The notes beneath the pieces are model-generated. The model worked only from the letters and a program-made list of their open reading frames with translations, made no database searches and was not told the origin of the DNA. The translations under genes and the position numbers were made by a program. Shown here in pieces: positions 1 to 6,749 of a DNA stretch of 15,873 bases. Every line of letters begins with the position of its first letter. Positions within the stretch are counted from its first letter, which is position 1. This DNA comes from Desulfovibrio sp. (GTDB lineage: Bacteria > Desulfobacterota > Desulfovibrionia > Desulfovibrionales > Desulfovibrionaceae), in the NCBI GenBank assembly GCA_009773975.1, contig VSMX01000044.1, forward strand, positions 1 to 15,873, written 5' to 3'.

Positions 1-1
1 C

Positions 2-874
2 TATTACTCCGTGCTGCTCTTCAATATTCTTGATGTCAATATTGTGGAAGAAGCCCGTTTGCCGGAAAATTTGCCGGAAGATGCCCCCGAGGCCGTGCGA
101 AATCTGGCCGAGACTCTGGCTGGCATCAGTATCCGCAATTTGCAGGAAAGCTATAACGATGCCATCTATTACCGGGATGAAACACGGCGGCTTTTTTCTG
201 CAGGTTCGGTAACATTGCGGCAAAGAACGCTGGCCGAACGCTATTTCTGGGCCATCATCATGAAAATTGCCCAGGAAAAAAAGAAATTGAAAAATGTGCC
301 CCGAGACCTGGAAGATATTGACGTCAATCTTGCCGATATTTATTACGGTAATTTCAGCGTTTTTCAGTCATTGCCGGATACATGGGCAATCGACCAGTTA
401 TTTCCCATAATGCCAATTCACAGACTTGATGAATTTCCCTCACGACAGGGCATAATTTCGGACATTACCTGCGATTCCGATGGCCGTATTGATCATTTTA
501 TCGATCCCCAGGGAATGAAACCCATGCTCGATCTGCATCCTCTCAGGGAAGGAGAGGAATATTATCTCGGCGTATTCCTTGTGGGCGCATATCAGGAGAC
601 CCTTGGAGATCTTCATAATCTTATGGGCGACACCAATGTCGTTTCAATTCGCGTGCAGGAAGATGGCAGTTTTGAATATGTTCGTGAAATCAGTGGAGAT
701 TCGGTGGCCGATGTATTGAGTTATGTTGAATATGATCCCAGAAGAATAATTGAAAGCTTGCGTGTTTCTGCGGAAAAGGCTGTACGCGATGGCCTTATTT
801 CCGCCAGCCAGCGTTTTGATGCCATGCAGGCTTTTGAAGACGGATTGAGGGGATATACCTATTTTGAAAGGTAA
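2..874 (+). CDS. speA: Biosynthetic arginine decarboxylase, C-terminal part (5' end outside window)
   Basis: This is the C-terminal ~290 residues of a biosynthetic (SpeA-type, PLP-dependent, alanine-racemase-fold) arginine decarboxylase, which converts arginine to agmatine in polyamine synthesis. The frame is open to the left edge, so the GTG at 11 is not a credible start. SpeA proteins are usually about 630-660 residues, so a little under half is present. Family signatures are visible: WAIDQLFPIMPIHRLDE, then DITCDSDG (nt 461-484, with the conserved active-site Cys at 470-472), then YYLGVFLVGAYQE and GDLHNLMGDTN, the substrate/PLP-side segment near the dimer interface. The end, VADVLSYVEYDP followed by a helical tail, is also typical. 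It ends in TAA with no obvious terminator before the next gene 85 nt downstream. Identification is from recalled family motifs and is strong. Confidence 0.93.
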   Translation, partial: YYSVLLFNILDVNIVEEARLPENLPEDAPEAVRNLAETLAGISIRNLQESYNDAIYYRDETRRLFSAGSVTLRQRTLAERYFWAIIMKIAQEKKKLKNVPRDLEDIDVNLADIYYGNFSVFQSLPDTWAIDQLFPIMPIHRLDEFPSRQGIISDITCDSDGRIDHFIDPQGMKPMLDLHPLREGEEYYLGVFLVGAYQETLGDLHNLMGDTNVVSIRVQEDGSFEYVREISGDSVADVLSYVEYDPRRIIESLRVSAEKAVRDGLISASQRFDAMQAFEDGLRGYTYFER

Positions 875-959
875 CCATATTTGTAATAAACAGTATTTTA
901 TGCTATCGAAAATAACACTCGCATAGAAATGCTGACAAAGATCCGGGGAGGCTCCAACA

Positions 960-1724
960 TTGCGGCGTTTTTATCAGGAAAGCTGGCAGGGCATTCCATT
1001 TACGTCCTTTTCGCATATATCTTTTTTCCATCTGGCCGGACCAAAGTTCTATTCCACCTTTTATGAAACGCTTTTCAGGCGTTACAAAGACTGGAATGAC
1101 CTTCCGGCCCGTTGGCGTTTGAGCAAGACAAAGGACGCAGAATGGCTTGCGCGGAAAATCAGGGCACTGATGGCCGGCAGAAATGACGACAAACCTTGCC
1201 GGGTGCTTTCCATAGGCAGTGGTGTCGGATTTATGGAAAAGACTCTTCTGGAAAAGGACCCGTCAATAGAGCTGCATGTGAATGAGCCCAGCACAGTTGG
1301 CATGAAATGGCTAAGGCGCGTAATTCCGGCAGAACATATTTACATAGGGCTCCCGGCCGTCAGTCTGCCTTCTGACATAACCTATGACATGATCTATCTT
1401 TCTGCTGTGGATTACGGCATGTCCAACCGCGATTTTCTGCATCTGCTTGAAATTCTCCGGGCACAGCTTGCGCCGGATGGCGAAATTGTCTGTATTTCCG
1501 CTTCATTGCTTGAGGAAGATTCTTTTATCGGAAGTTTTGTAAACGCAATAAAAATTTTCTTGCGTGGCATTTTACATTTTCTTGGGGTGAGGCGTCAGCA
1601 GTTCTGGGGCTGGCGCAGGACGAGAGCGGAATATCTCAAACTACTGAACCAGGCTGACTTCAGGGATATCCAGGACGGATTTCTTGATGATGGTTTTGAA
1701 AGCTATTGGATAAGCGGCAAGTAG
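960..1724 (+). CDS. Class I SAM-dependent methyltransferase, unknown substrate
   Basis: A 254-residue protein with a Rossmann-type methyltransferase core. Motif I is VLSIGSGVGFMEKTL (about residues 82-96), the glycine-rich SAM-binding loop; an acidic end of the second strand follows (ELHVNEPS), and a motif IV-like strand is YDMIYLSAVDYG (about 142-153). A post-core LAPDGEIVCISAS segment resembles the usual 'L.PGG.l' loop. The first ~75 residues are aromatic-rich and not recognisable to me. A hydrophobic stretch (FVNAIKIFLRGILHFLGV) could touch the membrane. The start is TTG, chosen because a strong Shine-Dalgarno (GGGGAGG, 945-951) lies 8 nt upstream and no in-frame ATG is better placed. The neighbours speA and a nitroreductase do not reveal the substrate. 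Confidence 0.72.
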   Translation: MRRFYQESWQGIPFTSFSHISFFHLAGPKFYSTFYETLFRRYKDWNDLPARWRLSKTKDAEWLARKIRALMAGRNDDKPCRVLSIGSGVGFMEKTLLEKDPSIELHVNEPSTVGMKWLRRVIPAEHIYIGLPAVSLPSDITYDMIYLSAVDYGMSNRDFLHLLEILRAQLAPDGEIVCISASLLEEDSFIGSFVNAIKIFLRGILHFLGVRRQQFWGWRRTRAEYLKLLNQADFRDIQDGFLDDGFESYWISGK

Positions 1725-1778
1725 ATGGAATGTTTCAAGAAGCTTAACATTTGCTGATCTCGAAAGGGGCAATTTAAA

Positions 1779-2288
1779 ATGGATGTTTTTGATGCACTTT
1801 TCACTCGTAGAAGCATACGCAAATTCACGACCCAATTTGTCTCAAAGGATGATGAAAACCTTATCCTGAAAGCGGCAATGCTTGCGCCCAGCGCCTGCAA
1901 CGAACAACCCTGGCATTTTGTCTGCGTGCGTGATGCCGAATTGCGTGAACGGCTTTCACATGTTTCGCCCTACACTCACATGGCTGCTGAAGCGCCACTG
2001 GTTATTGTAGTATGTGGAGATTTGTCGCTGGAAAAAGCAAAGGGAATGTGGGTTCAGGATTGCTCGGCTGCCATTGAAAACATTTTGCTGGCAGCGCGCG
2101 GCAAAAATCTGGGTTCCGTCTGGTGTGGCATTCATCCGGAAAAGGAAAGGGAAGCAAAAACGCGCGAAGTTCTTGGCATTCCAGATAGTGTAATTCCTCT
2201 TGCGGTAATTTCCATAGGCCATCCGGCTCAGCATTTTTCGGAAGTATCGCGCTTTGACAAAGCTCGCATTCATCGGGACAAATGGTAA
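1779..2288 (+). CDS. Nitroreductase family FMN oxidoreductase
   Basis: A 169-residue protein of the nitroreductase superfamily: homodimeric flavoenzymes that use NAD(P)H to reduce nitro compounds, quinones or related acceptors. The N-terminal signature FTRRSIRKF (residues 8-16) is the FMN-phosphate-binding segment; APSACNEQPWHFV (about 36-48) is the second flavin-contact motif; the C-terminal half carries NLGSVWCGIHP and the strand VIPLAVISIGHP. Length is typical of the short subfamily common in anaerobes. The ATG is supported by AAAGGGG at 1763-1769, 9 nt upstream. The gap to the methyltransferase is 54 nt, so the two may be co-transcribed. The physiological substrate cannot be read from the sequence. 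Confidence 0.88.
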   Translation: MDVFDALFTRRSIRKFTTQFVSKDDENLILKAAMLAPSACNEQPWHFVCVRDAELRERLSHVSPYTHMAAEAPLVIVVCGDLSLEKAKGMWVQDCSAAIENILLAARGKNLGSVWCGIHPEKEREAKTREVLGIPDSVIPLAVISIGHPAQHFSEVSRFDKARIHRDKW

Positions 2289-2299
2289 AAAATACTGTT

Positions 2300-2354
2300 T
2301 TTCCAGCATCCGGCGTTAGAGCAAAGTTCCATTTGCTGACCGGATGCCTGGAAA
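2300..2354. terminator. Stem-loop between converging genes, likely terminator
   Basis: Left arm 2300-2313 (TTTCCAGCATCCGG) pairs with right arm 2340-2354 (CCGGATGCCTGGAAA) with one bulged base. A second small stem lies inside the loop (AGCAAA / TTTGCT). It sits between the stop codons of the nitroreductase (plus) and the PEP-synthase-like gene (minus), directly touching the latter's TGA. On the minus strand a run of six T follows about 6 nt past the stem (complement of 2287-2294); on the plus strand no T-run follows, so termination is more convincing for the minus-strand gene. Confidence 0.6.
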
Positions 2355-4943
2355 TCAATGATATTGCTCATTCAGAAACTTGTGCGCAAAAATATTTACA
2401 GCTTCCTCATTGACCATCAGCATATCCATCTGGCGGGTCATAATCAGCAAGCGCCCAAGCTGATCAAGGCGTTTTAAAACCTCCTCCCTAACATATTTCT
2501 GAAAACGAGCCTGAACACGGTCGTGGCTGACTTCCAGTCGAAAACCGAGCTCATCTAGAATGATTCCTATGCAGCGCGCCCTTCTGGAACGTTGCACATC
2601 CGCAGCAGCGCCTCCTGCAAATTCAAAACGGATGTAATTTTTGCTCAATGTTTCACCACACCATGTGTCCAGAATGGCATAATGGTAACCAACCCTGGAG
2701 GAAAAATTGAGGTAGCGATCCGACAAAATGGCATAACTGCGATCGCCAAAACGCTCTCCGGCTCTCTGATTTCCACCCACAAGGCTCTGGCCCATAACAG
2801 ACATAAATCCTCGAATATTAATTGGACGTGGGCCAGATGAGCGAACCTTGAGATTGAGCATTCCCTCAAGCAACGCACAAAATGGCGCGCTTGTAACTTC
2901 TTCCGGAGTTACAGTCTTTTTTTCAGGGGTTTTCAGCCCACCTCCAAGATCAATAATATACAGATCCAGAGGGACGCGGCAAACAAGCTTGCTGGCAACG
3001 CCTTCTTCCGCTTTATCTGTGAGAGTATCTGAAATCAGGAACATCTCCGAATAGCTTTTTTCATGCGCATAACGCATAACGTCATGCAGTGAAGCACAAT
3101 TTGAAGGCGAAAAAGTTTCGGCACCCGGGTCAATCAGGTGCAGCGGCAGAACGAGCGGAGCTACCCGTCTCAACAGGGCAAGCGCAGGAGTGTTGGCAGG
3201 CGGTTTTTTGCGCGGCCCCAGCTGCAGGGCCAGCAACTCATCAATCTGTCCGGAAAAAACTCGACACAATAGGGCATCGACAGTAACGACCATGCCGTTT
3301 TGCAATACTTGTGTCGCGCCGGGCAAATTCATCAGAGTGGGCAGTCCAAGTTCACGGCAAACGGACGCCATGTGCCCTGTAAGGCTGCCGCTTTCCGCAA
3401 TTACGGCAATAGCCCTGCCCAGATATTTCATCGCATTTGGCGAAGGGTGCCTGATAACCAGGACAGAACCATCAGGAAAATGGGTTGTGTCCTCGTTATC
3501 TTCATCGATAAAAACAGAACCGCAGCTAACGCCGCGCGCCGCGATATCCCCGCCAAAAAGGATGGGCTTCAAATGCCCAAGAGCAGGGATCGTCTCCTCC
3601 GTGCCATGCTCAACGCCGGCGGAATCAAGGCCCATGGGCCTTGTCTGCAAAAGAATCACATTGTCATCTTCATCAACAGCCCATTCGAGATCCTGCGGAT
3701 ATTGATAATGACGCTCAAGCTGAAGGGCCATTTCAGCAATTCCAAGCACCTGTTCATCCGTCAAGCTTGGGACATTGCGCAGATCCGGCGGCACTTCCTC
3801 CAGCACGCGCTGAGCCTTGTTGTCGTGTCGTCTGATAACAATACGCATTTCCTTGCGCACGATTTCGGACTGGACAATCTTGCGGCCGCTTCTTGTTACT
3901 TGCCACTGATCGGGCAAAGCAAGGCCATCGACAACCATCTCCCCCAGTCCCCATACGCCTTCGACCAGGATGCTGCTTGTCCGCAAATCTACAGGATGAC
4001 GGGAGAATGCCACACCAGCAGCTTTTGCACGCACCATTTCCAGGCAAAGAAGCCCCATGTCAGTGGCGTCCAGGGCATAACCATGGGCAGCCCGATAGGA
4101 GAGGGCTCTTTCCGAATAAAGGCTGCCAACTACTCTCTTCAATGCCGCCATCAGGGTTGGGCGCGTTACACCCAGCACACTTTCATATTGTCCAGCAAAA
4201 GATTGGACGCCATCTTCCGCAACAGCGCTGGAACGAAGAGCCGCAACCACATTTTTGGGATCAGGCGCAAAGGCTTCATCCCAGGCTTTGACCAATGGCT
4301 CGGCCAGCTCCCTGGGTACGCGCGCTTCGCCAATAAGCCTGCCAATTTGTTCCGCGGCATTATGCACAGTATCGGGGCGATCAATATCGACCTTGCTCAA
4401 GTGCGCATAAATTTTCTGGAAAAGATCGCCATTGCGCAGCAAAAGGATGGTGCCGGCCTTGATGGTTAGCGCAAAGCCTCGTGGCGTAGGCAATCCAAGC
4501 ATATTATGCAGTTCGCCAAGGTTGGCGGCCTTGCCCCCTACAATATAATCCATGCTGGCATCGACTTCAGAAAGGGGCAGCGTAACGGAATTGACATCGC
4601 CGCGGGTATGGCTGCGCAATTCCTTTTCAATATGCTTGCCAAGGGAACGCGTAGTTTCAGCCAATGCGGCATAACGTTGTCCGGAAATCGCATTCAGGCA
4701 TTCACTCATTCTTTCGGCCAGCAGGCAGGCCCTTCTCGCAGACTTGCGCACTTCGCTGGTTTCCATGGCGCGTTCACCAGAAATGGCCCCGTTAAGCTGC
4801 GAAAAAACGGCGGCCAAATCCGCATTGGCCTGCAAAAGCTCCCTGAACGAAGCATAGCGCTTTTCAAAAGCAGCCATCAACTCTGCACGAGTGGACGCAG
4901 ACTTTTTGCGAAATATTTTGCCGATTTTTTCCAGTATATCCAT
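2355..4943 (-). CDS. PEP synthase/PPDK-like ATP-grasp phosphohistidine protein without the PEP-binding barrel
   Basis: 862 residues from the ATG at 4943, preferred over an upstream in-frame start at 4994 because GGAG lies 7 nt before it and the longer form would overlap the upstream small gene. Order: a helical N-terminus (1-115); a pyruvate,phosphate/water dikinase ATP-binding domain (about 125-440) with GGKAANLGEL (136-145), RSSAVAEDG (237-245), FAGQYES (249-255), SRHP (314-317), WGLGE (331-335), DLEWA (418-422) and LLQTRP (431-436); then a swivelling phosphohistidine domain (about 455-570) with TGHMAS, catalytic His at 524, and RELGLP. In PEP synthase a PEP/pyruvate TIM barrel follows; here residues ~575-862 are something else (landmarks LYIIDLGGGL, RGFMSVMGQ, GYHYAILDTWCGET, IRFEFAGGAA). 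ATP-dependent phosphorylation of His524 is likely; the acceptor is unknown. I recall similar C-termini in deltaproteobacterial proteins annotated PEP synthase, but true PEP synthase activity is doubtful. Confidence 0.82.
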   Translation of the reverse strand: MDILEKIGKIFRKKSASTRAELMAAFEKRYASFRELLQANADLAAVFSQLNGAISGERAMETSEVRKSARRACLLAERMSECLNAISGQRYAALAETTRSLGKHIEKELRSHTRGDVNSVTLPLSEVDASMDYIVGGKAANLGELHNMLGLPTPRGFALTIKAGTILLLRNGDLFQKIYAHLSKVDIDRPDTVHNAAEQIGRLIGEARVPRELAEPLVKAWDEAFAPDPKNVVAALRSSAVAEDGVQSFAGQYESVLGVTRPTLMAALKRVVGSLYSERALSYRAAHGYALDATDMGLLCLEMVRAKAAGVAFSRHPVDLRTSSILVEGVWGLGEMVVDGLALPDQWQVTRSGRKIVQSEIVRKEMRIVIRRHDNKAQRVLEEVPPDLRNVPSLTDEQVLGIAEMALQLERHYQYPQDLEWAVDEDDNVILLQTRPMGLDSAGVEHGTEETIPALGHLKPILFGGDIAARGVSCGSVFIDEDNEDTTHFPDGSVLVIRHPSPNAMKYLGRAIAVIAESGSLTGHMASVCRELGLPTLMNLPGATQVLQNGMVVTVDALLCRVFSGQIDELLALQLGPRKKPPANTPALALLRRVAPLVLPLHLIDPGAETFSPSNCASLHDVMRYAHEKSYSEMFLISDTLTDKAEEGVASKLVCRVPLDLYIIDLGGGLKTPEKKTVTPEEVTSAPFCALLEGMLNLKVRSSGPRPINIRGFMSVMGQSLVGGNQRAGERFGDRSYAILSDRYLNFSSRVGYHYAILDTWCGETLSKNYIRFEFAGGAAADVQRSRRARCIGIILDELGFRLEVSHDRVQARFQKYVREEVLKRLDQLGRLLIMTRQMDMLMVNEEAVNIFAHKFLNEQYH

Positions 4944-4965
4944 ACGATTTCTCCAGGGCCCTCCC

Positions 4966-5082
4966 CTATTCTGCTTTGAGCCAGCAGGAAACAAGAAGCC
5001 AGATTGCAGTGCTCCAGAAAATTAGGTTGCTGATTACAAGATAGATTAAGTACCCCTTGTCTTCAAAAATATCTTTTTCCAT
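4966..5082 (-). CDS. 38-residue single-pass membrane microprotein upstream of the PEP-synthase-like gene
   Basis: Starts with ATG at 5082 and ends with TAG at 4966-4968. The start has GGAG 6 nt upstream (complement of 5089-5092). The peptide begins with a charged segment (MEKDIFEDKG), continues with about 25 hydrophobic residues, including LIYLVISNLIFW and WLLVSCW, and ends LKAE, so one transmembrane helix is expected. It lies 22 nt upstream of the PEP-synthase-like start and about 30 nt behind a TATAAT hexamer, so it would be the first gene of a two-gene operon. Its ribosome site, spacing and amphipathic layout argue for a real gene. No family is recognised; it could anchor or regulate the large soluble partner, or act as a leader peptide. 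Confidence 0.62.
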   Translation of the reverse strand: MEKDIFEDKGYLIYLVISNLIFWSTAIWLLVSCWLKAE

Positions 5083-5117
5083 TTTGGTCTCCGTGTTTGT
5101 GATTTTAAGCGGCGAGG

Positions 5118-5146
5118 ATTATAGAGTAAAAGATTCTGACTGCTAC
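5118..5146 (-). promoter_or_regulatory. Sigma70-type promoter for the microprotein / PEP-synthase-like operon
   Basis: On the minus strand there is a perfect TATAAT (complement of 5118-5123) and, 17 nt upstream, GTAGCA (complement of 5141-5146), a 3-of-6 match to TTGACA. An A/T-rich block lies further upstream. The expected start of transcription is near 5111, giving a leader of about 30 nt before the microprotein ATG. Confidence 0.5.
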
Positions 5147-5230
5147 AGAGATTTTAAAAATTCTCCAACAATTTGCAATTTATGGCAAGGACCAAATTGG
5201 CAGCAAACAGGGCTTGCGTCTTATAGATGT

Positions 5231-5268
5231 TTCAGTTTATACCCAAACATGTCTGGATATAAACTGAA
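5231..5268. repeat. 38-nt near-perfect palindrome
   Basis: The outer arms TTCAGTTTATA (5231-5241) and TATAAACTGAA (5258-5268) are perfect complements, and the palindrome continues through CCA/TGG to a central ACATGT (5247-5252). 17 of 19 base pairs match; the mismatches are 5242/5257 and 5246/5253. There is no T-tract, so it is not a standard terminator. It could be a regulator binding site or a mobile-element remnant. Confidence 0.75.
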
Positions 5269-5340
5269 AAGATCGTCTGCCAAAAAGCGTGGATTTGCGT
5301 TGCTGTCGATTTCTGTATGACAGCGAAACTGGCTAACAGA

Positions 5341-5420
5341 AACGGCCTGCGGGCGCGCTTTGGGTCGCTGGCAGACTTACGCCGCTACGCGGCGCGCCGG
5401 GCTTTCGCCCAGCGTACTGG
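5341..5420. repeat. GC-rich fold-back patch between the two palindromes
   Basis: By hand count 58 of these 80 bases are G or C, sharply different from the A/T-rich flanks. It holds several inverted repeats: GGCGCGC (5352-5358) with GCGCGCC (5392-5398), CGCTGG (5366-5371) with CCAGCG (5409-5414), GCCGC-TAC-GCGGC (5381-5393), and GGGC-TTTC-GCCC (5399-5410). Some of these are mutually exclusive folds. It looks like a structured intergenic repeat or small RNA segment rather than coding DNA; no function is assigned. Confidence 0.45.
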
Positions 5421-5426
5421 TGATTG

Positions 5427-5461
5427 AGAGCATTTATGCAATGAAATTGCATAAATGCTCT
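5427..5461. repeat. Perfect 16-bp inverted repeat with GAA loop
   Basis: AGAGCATTTATGCAAT (5427-5442), loop GAA, then its exact complement (5446-5461). It is about 40 bp beyond the end of the sbcD reading frame, so it could stabilise or end the rsmD-coaD-miaA-sbcD transcript, but no T-run follows on either strand. Its ends (AGAGCATT ... TGCTC) recur in the hairpin at 8931-8999, which suggests a dispersed intergenic element. Confidence 0.8.
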
Positions 5462-5500
5462 ACCGCACATCAAGGAATTTCTACTGAATAATTATTTTTA

Positions 5501-5851
5501 TCAATCCTGCTCATCTTTTAGCAACAGAACTACTTCCTGGAAAACATTCAGTAGTTGGGGCCATTTTTCTTCTGGAATATTTTTGGACTTGAGGCATCTT
5601 TCAAAAACCATGCTTTCCTCAAGATCGCCCAGTTCCTCGTCCTCATTTATCCTGCCGAGGATGGTTTCGCGGAGCCTGTTATTTTTTATGCCCAGAATTT
5701 CAAGACCGGTGCCTGCAACAAGCTCCTCCAGCCTTTCGCGCAAATTCCCTTCGTATTCATCACCATTATAAATAATCTCCAGCCAGATGCCATTTGTCTT
5801 GTCTGCCAGGCTCAATTCATGAATTCGGTTTGCAATTATCTCGAGATTGCC
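5501..5851 (-). pseudogene. sbcD: SbcD C-terminal cap domain, cut off by in-frame TAA
   Basis: The reading frame directly after the TAA at 5852-5854 is the same frame as the nuclease gene and continues for 116 codons to TGA. It matches the SbcD C-terminal capping domain: GNLEIIANRI, IWLEIIYNGDEYEGNLRERL, LVAGTGLEILGIKNNR, then MVFERCL, like E. coli SbcD's KGDL..., WLDIEITTDEY... and EEVFNRRL as I recall it. The first usable start inside it is TTG at 5815, without a ribosome site, so independent translation is doubtful. Counting the stop position, the joined frame is 414 codons, close to E. coli SbcD (400 residues). This is either a true nonsense mutation or a sequencing error; translation as a separate 104-residue subunit is less likely. 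Confidence 0.82.
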
Positions 5852-6745
5852 TTAAACTATTTCCAGATGCCTGAATTCCGGCACAGGCAGCAATTCCACA
5901 GTCGGCCTGTTTCCATCAAAGTCCAGAAGACAAACGCTTTTCTGGTGTCCGGCTTCTGAGAAACCCATCGGAAGGGGGGAGCCGCTATAACGGATATGCG
6001 CAAATTGACCTATCTGCTGAGGCATATGAAGATGACCGAGCGCCACATAATCAAATATTTCGCCAAAAACCTCGGGCCCAATTTGGCCAAGAGTTCCAAC
6101 ATAGAGCTGGCGTTCGCACTCGCCTTCTTTCAGCCTGGCATTTCCACCCGCAAACAAATGCCCCATGGCAATTATTGGAACATGGCCAGCCTGTCCGGCA
6201 ACAGCAGAGGCTTTTTCGGCAACAAGGCCATAATGATCCGCAATAGCCTGCAGCAGTTTTCTTTCCTTGTCCTCCGGGCTTTCGCCCGGCGCTGATCTGC
6301 GCAAATATTTCTCTCTTAAAAATGGAACAGCGCAGACAATCAATGCCGGCTTGCGGGACTGGTTTTCAAAGACAATAACTTCATTTTCCGGTTTATCCAC
6401 ATCTGGAATACCGAGAACATGAATGTCCATTCTTTCCAGAATTGGTTTATGCACTTCCAGGAGAATGGCCGGATCGTGATTGCCGGAAGTAATGACAAGA
6501 TGCTTGCAACCCTGATCCCGGGCCTTGATCAGAAATTTTAGATACATGCCCTGGGTTTTTGCCGACGGGGTTGTTGTATCAAAAACGTCTCCTGCAATCA
6601 GCAGGCAATCAATACATTCCTTTTTAATAATATCGATTAGCCAGTTAAAAAAGGATTCAAATTCGTCATCGCGTTTTCTATCGAAAAGGACATGGCCAAG
6701 GTGCCAGTCAGATGTGTGAAGAACCCTTAGGTGGCCGTTTTTCAT
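5852..6745 (-). CDS. sbcD: SbcD/Mre11-type nuclease subunit, truncated before its cap domain
   Basis: 297 residues of the metallophosphoesterase domain of SbcD, the nuclease half of SbcCD, which opens hairpins and processes DNA ends. All metal-binding motifs are intact: SDWHLG (12-17), GDVFD (52-56), GNHD (88-91), MGHLFAG (194-200), ALGHLH (235-240). The frame stops at TAA (5852-5854), where homologues carry Lys or a similar residue before G-D/N-L; AAA to TAA is a one-base change. The ATG at 6745 lies 4 nt after the miaA stop; an in-frame TTG at 6769 would overlap miaA and add eight residues before the family's usual start. The partner ATPase sbcC, commonly next to sbcD, is absent downstream. 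The cap domain shapes DNA binding and subunit contacts, so the truncated protein is probably impaired. Confidence 0.88.
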   Translation of the reverse strand: MKNGHLRVLHTSDWHLGHVLFDRKRDDEFESFFNWLIDIIKKECIDCLLIAGDVFDTTTPSAKTQGMYLKFLIKARDQGCKHLVITSGNHDPAILLEVHKPILERMDIHVLGIPDVDKPENEVIVFENQSRKPALIVCAVPFLREKYLRRSAPGESPEDKERKLLQAIADHYGLVAEKASAVAGQAGHVPIIAMGHLFAGGNARLKEGECERQLYVGTLGQIGPEVFGEIFDYVALGHLHMPQQIGQFAHIRYSGSPLPMGFSEAGHQKSVCLLDFDGNRPTVELLPVPEFRHLEIV

Positions 6746-6749
6746 TTTA

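Larger units (their letters stand above)
5083..5500. other. 418-bp intergenic region, no convincing gene
   Basis: The space between the start of the microprotein operon and the end of the sbcD fragment. It contains the promoter described above, two long palindromes (5231-5268 and 5427-5461) and a GC-rich fold-back patch between them. An 87-codon plus-strand frame (5057-5320) has no family features and no good ribosome site, and runs through the minus-strand promoter. I see no tRNA-like fold. Confidence 0.6.

Noticed and set aside
881..909. Promoter TTGTAA-N17-TATCGA before the methyltransferase
   Set aside because: The -10 matches only 3 of 6 bases and the region is A/T-rich; too weak to annotate as a promoter.
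3300..4469. 389-codon open frame antisense to the PEP-synthase-like gene
   Set aside because: It lies wholly opposite a gene with strong conserved motifs, has no recognisable family features or ribosome site, and its composition is that of a mirrored coding frame.
5057..5320. 87-codon plus-strand frame in the intergenic region
   Set aside because: No good ribosome site, no family features, and it crosses the minus-strand microprotein start, the TATAAT promoter and a palindrome.
5852..5854. Programmed recoding or special amino acid at the sbcD stop
   Set aside because: The codon is TAA, not the UGA or UAG used for selenocysteine or pyrrolysine, and no slippery sequence or downstream structure was seen right after it.
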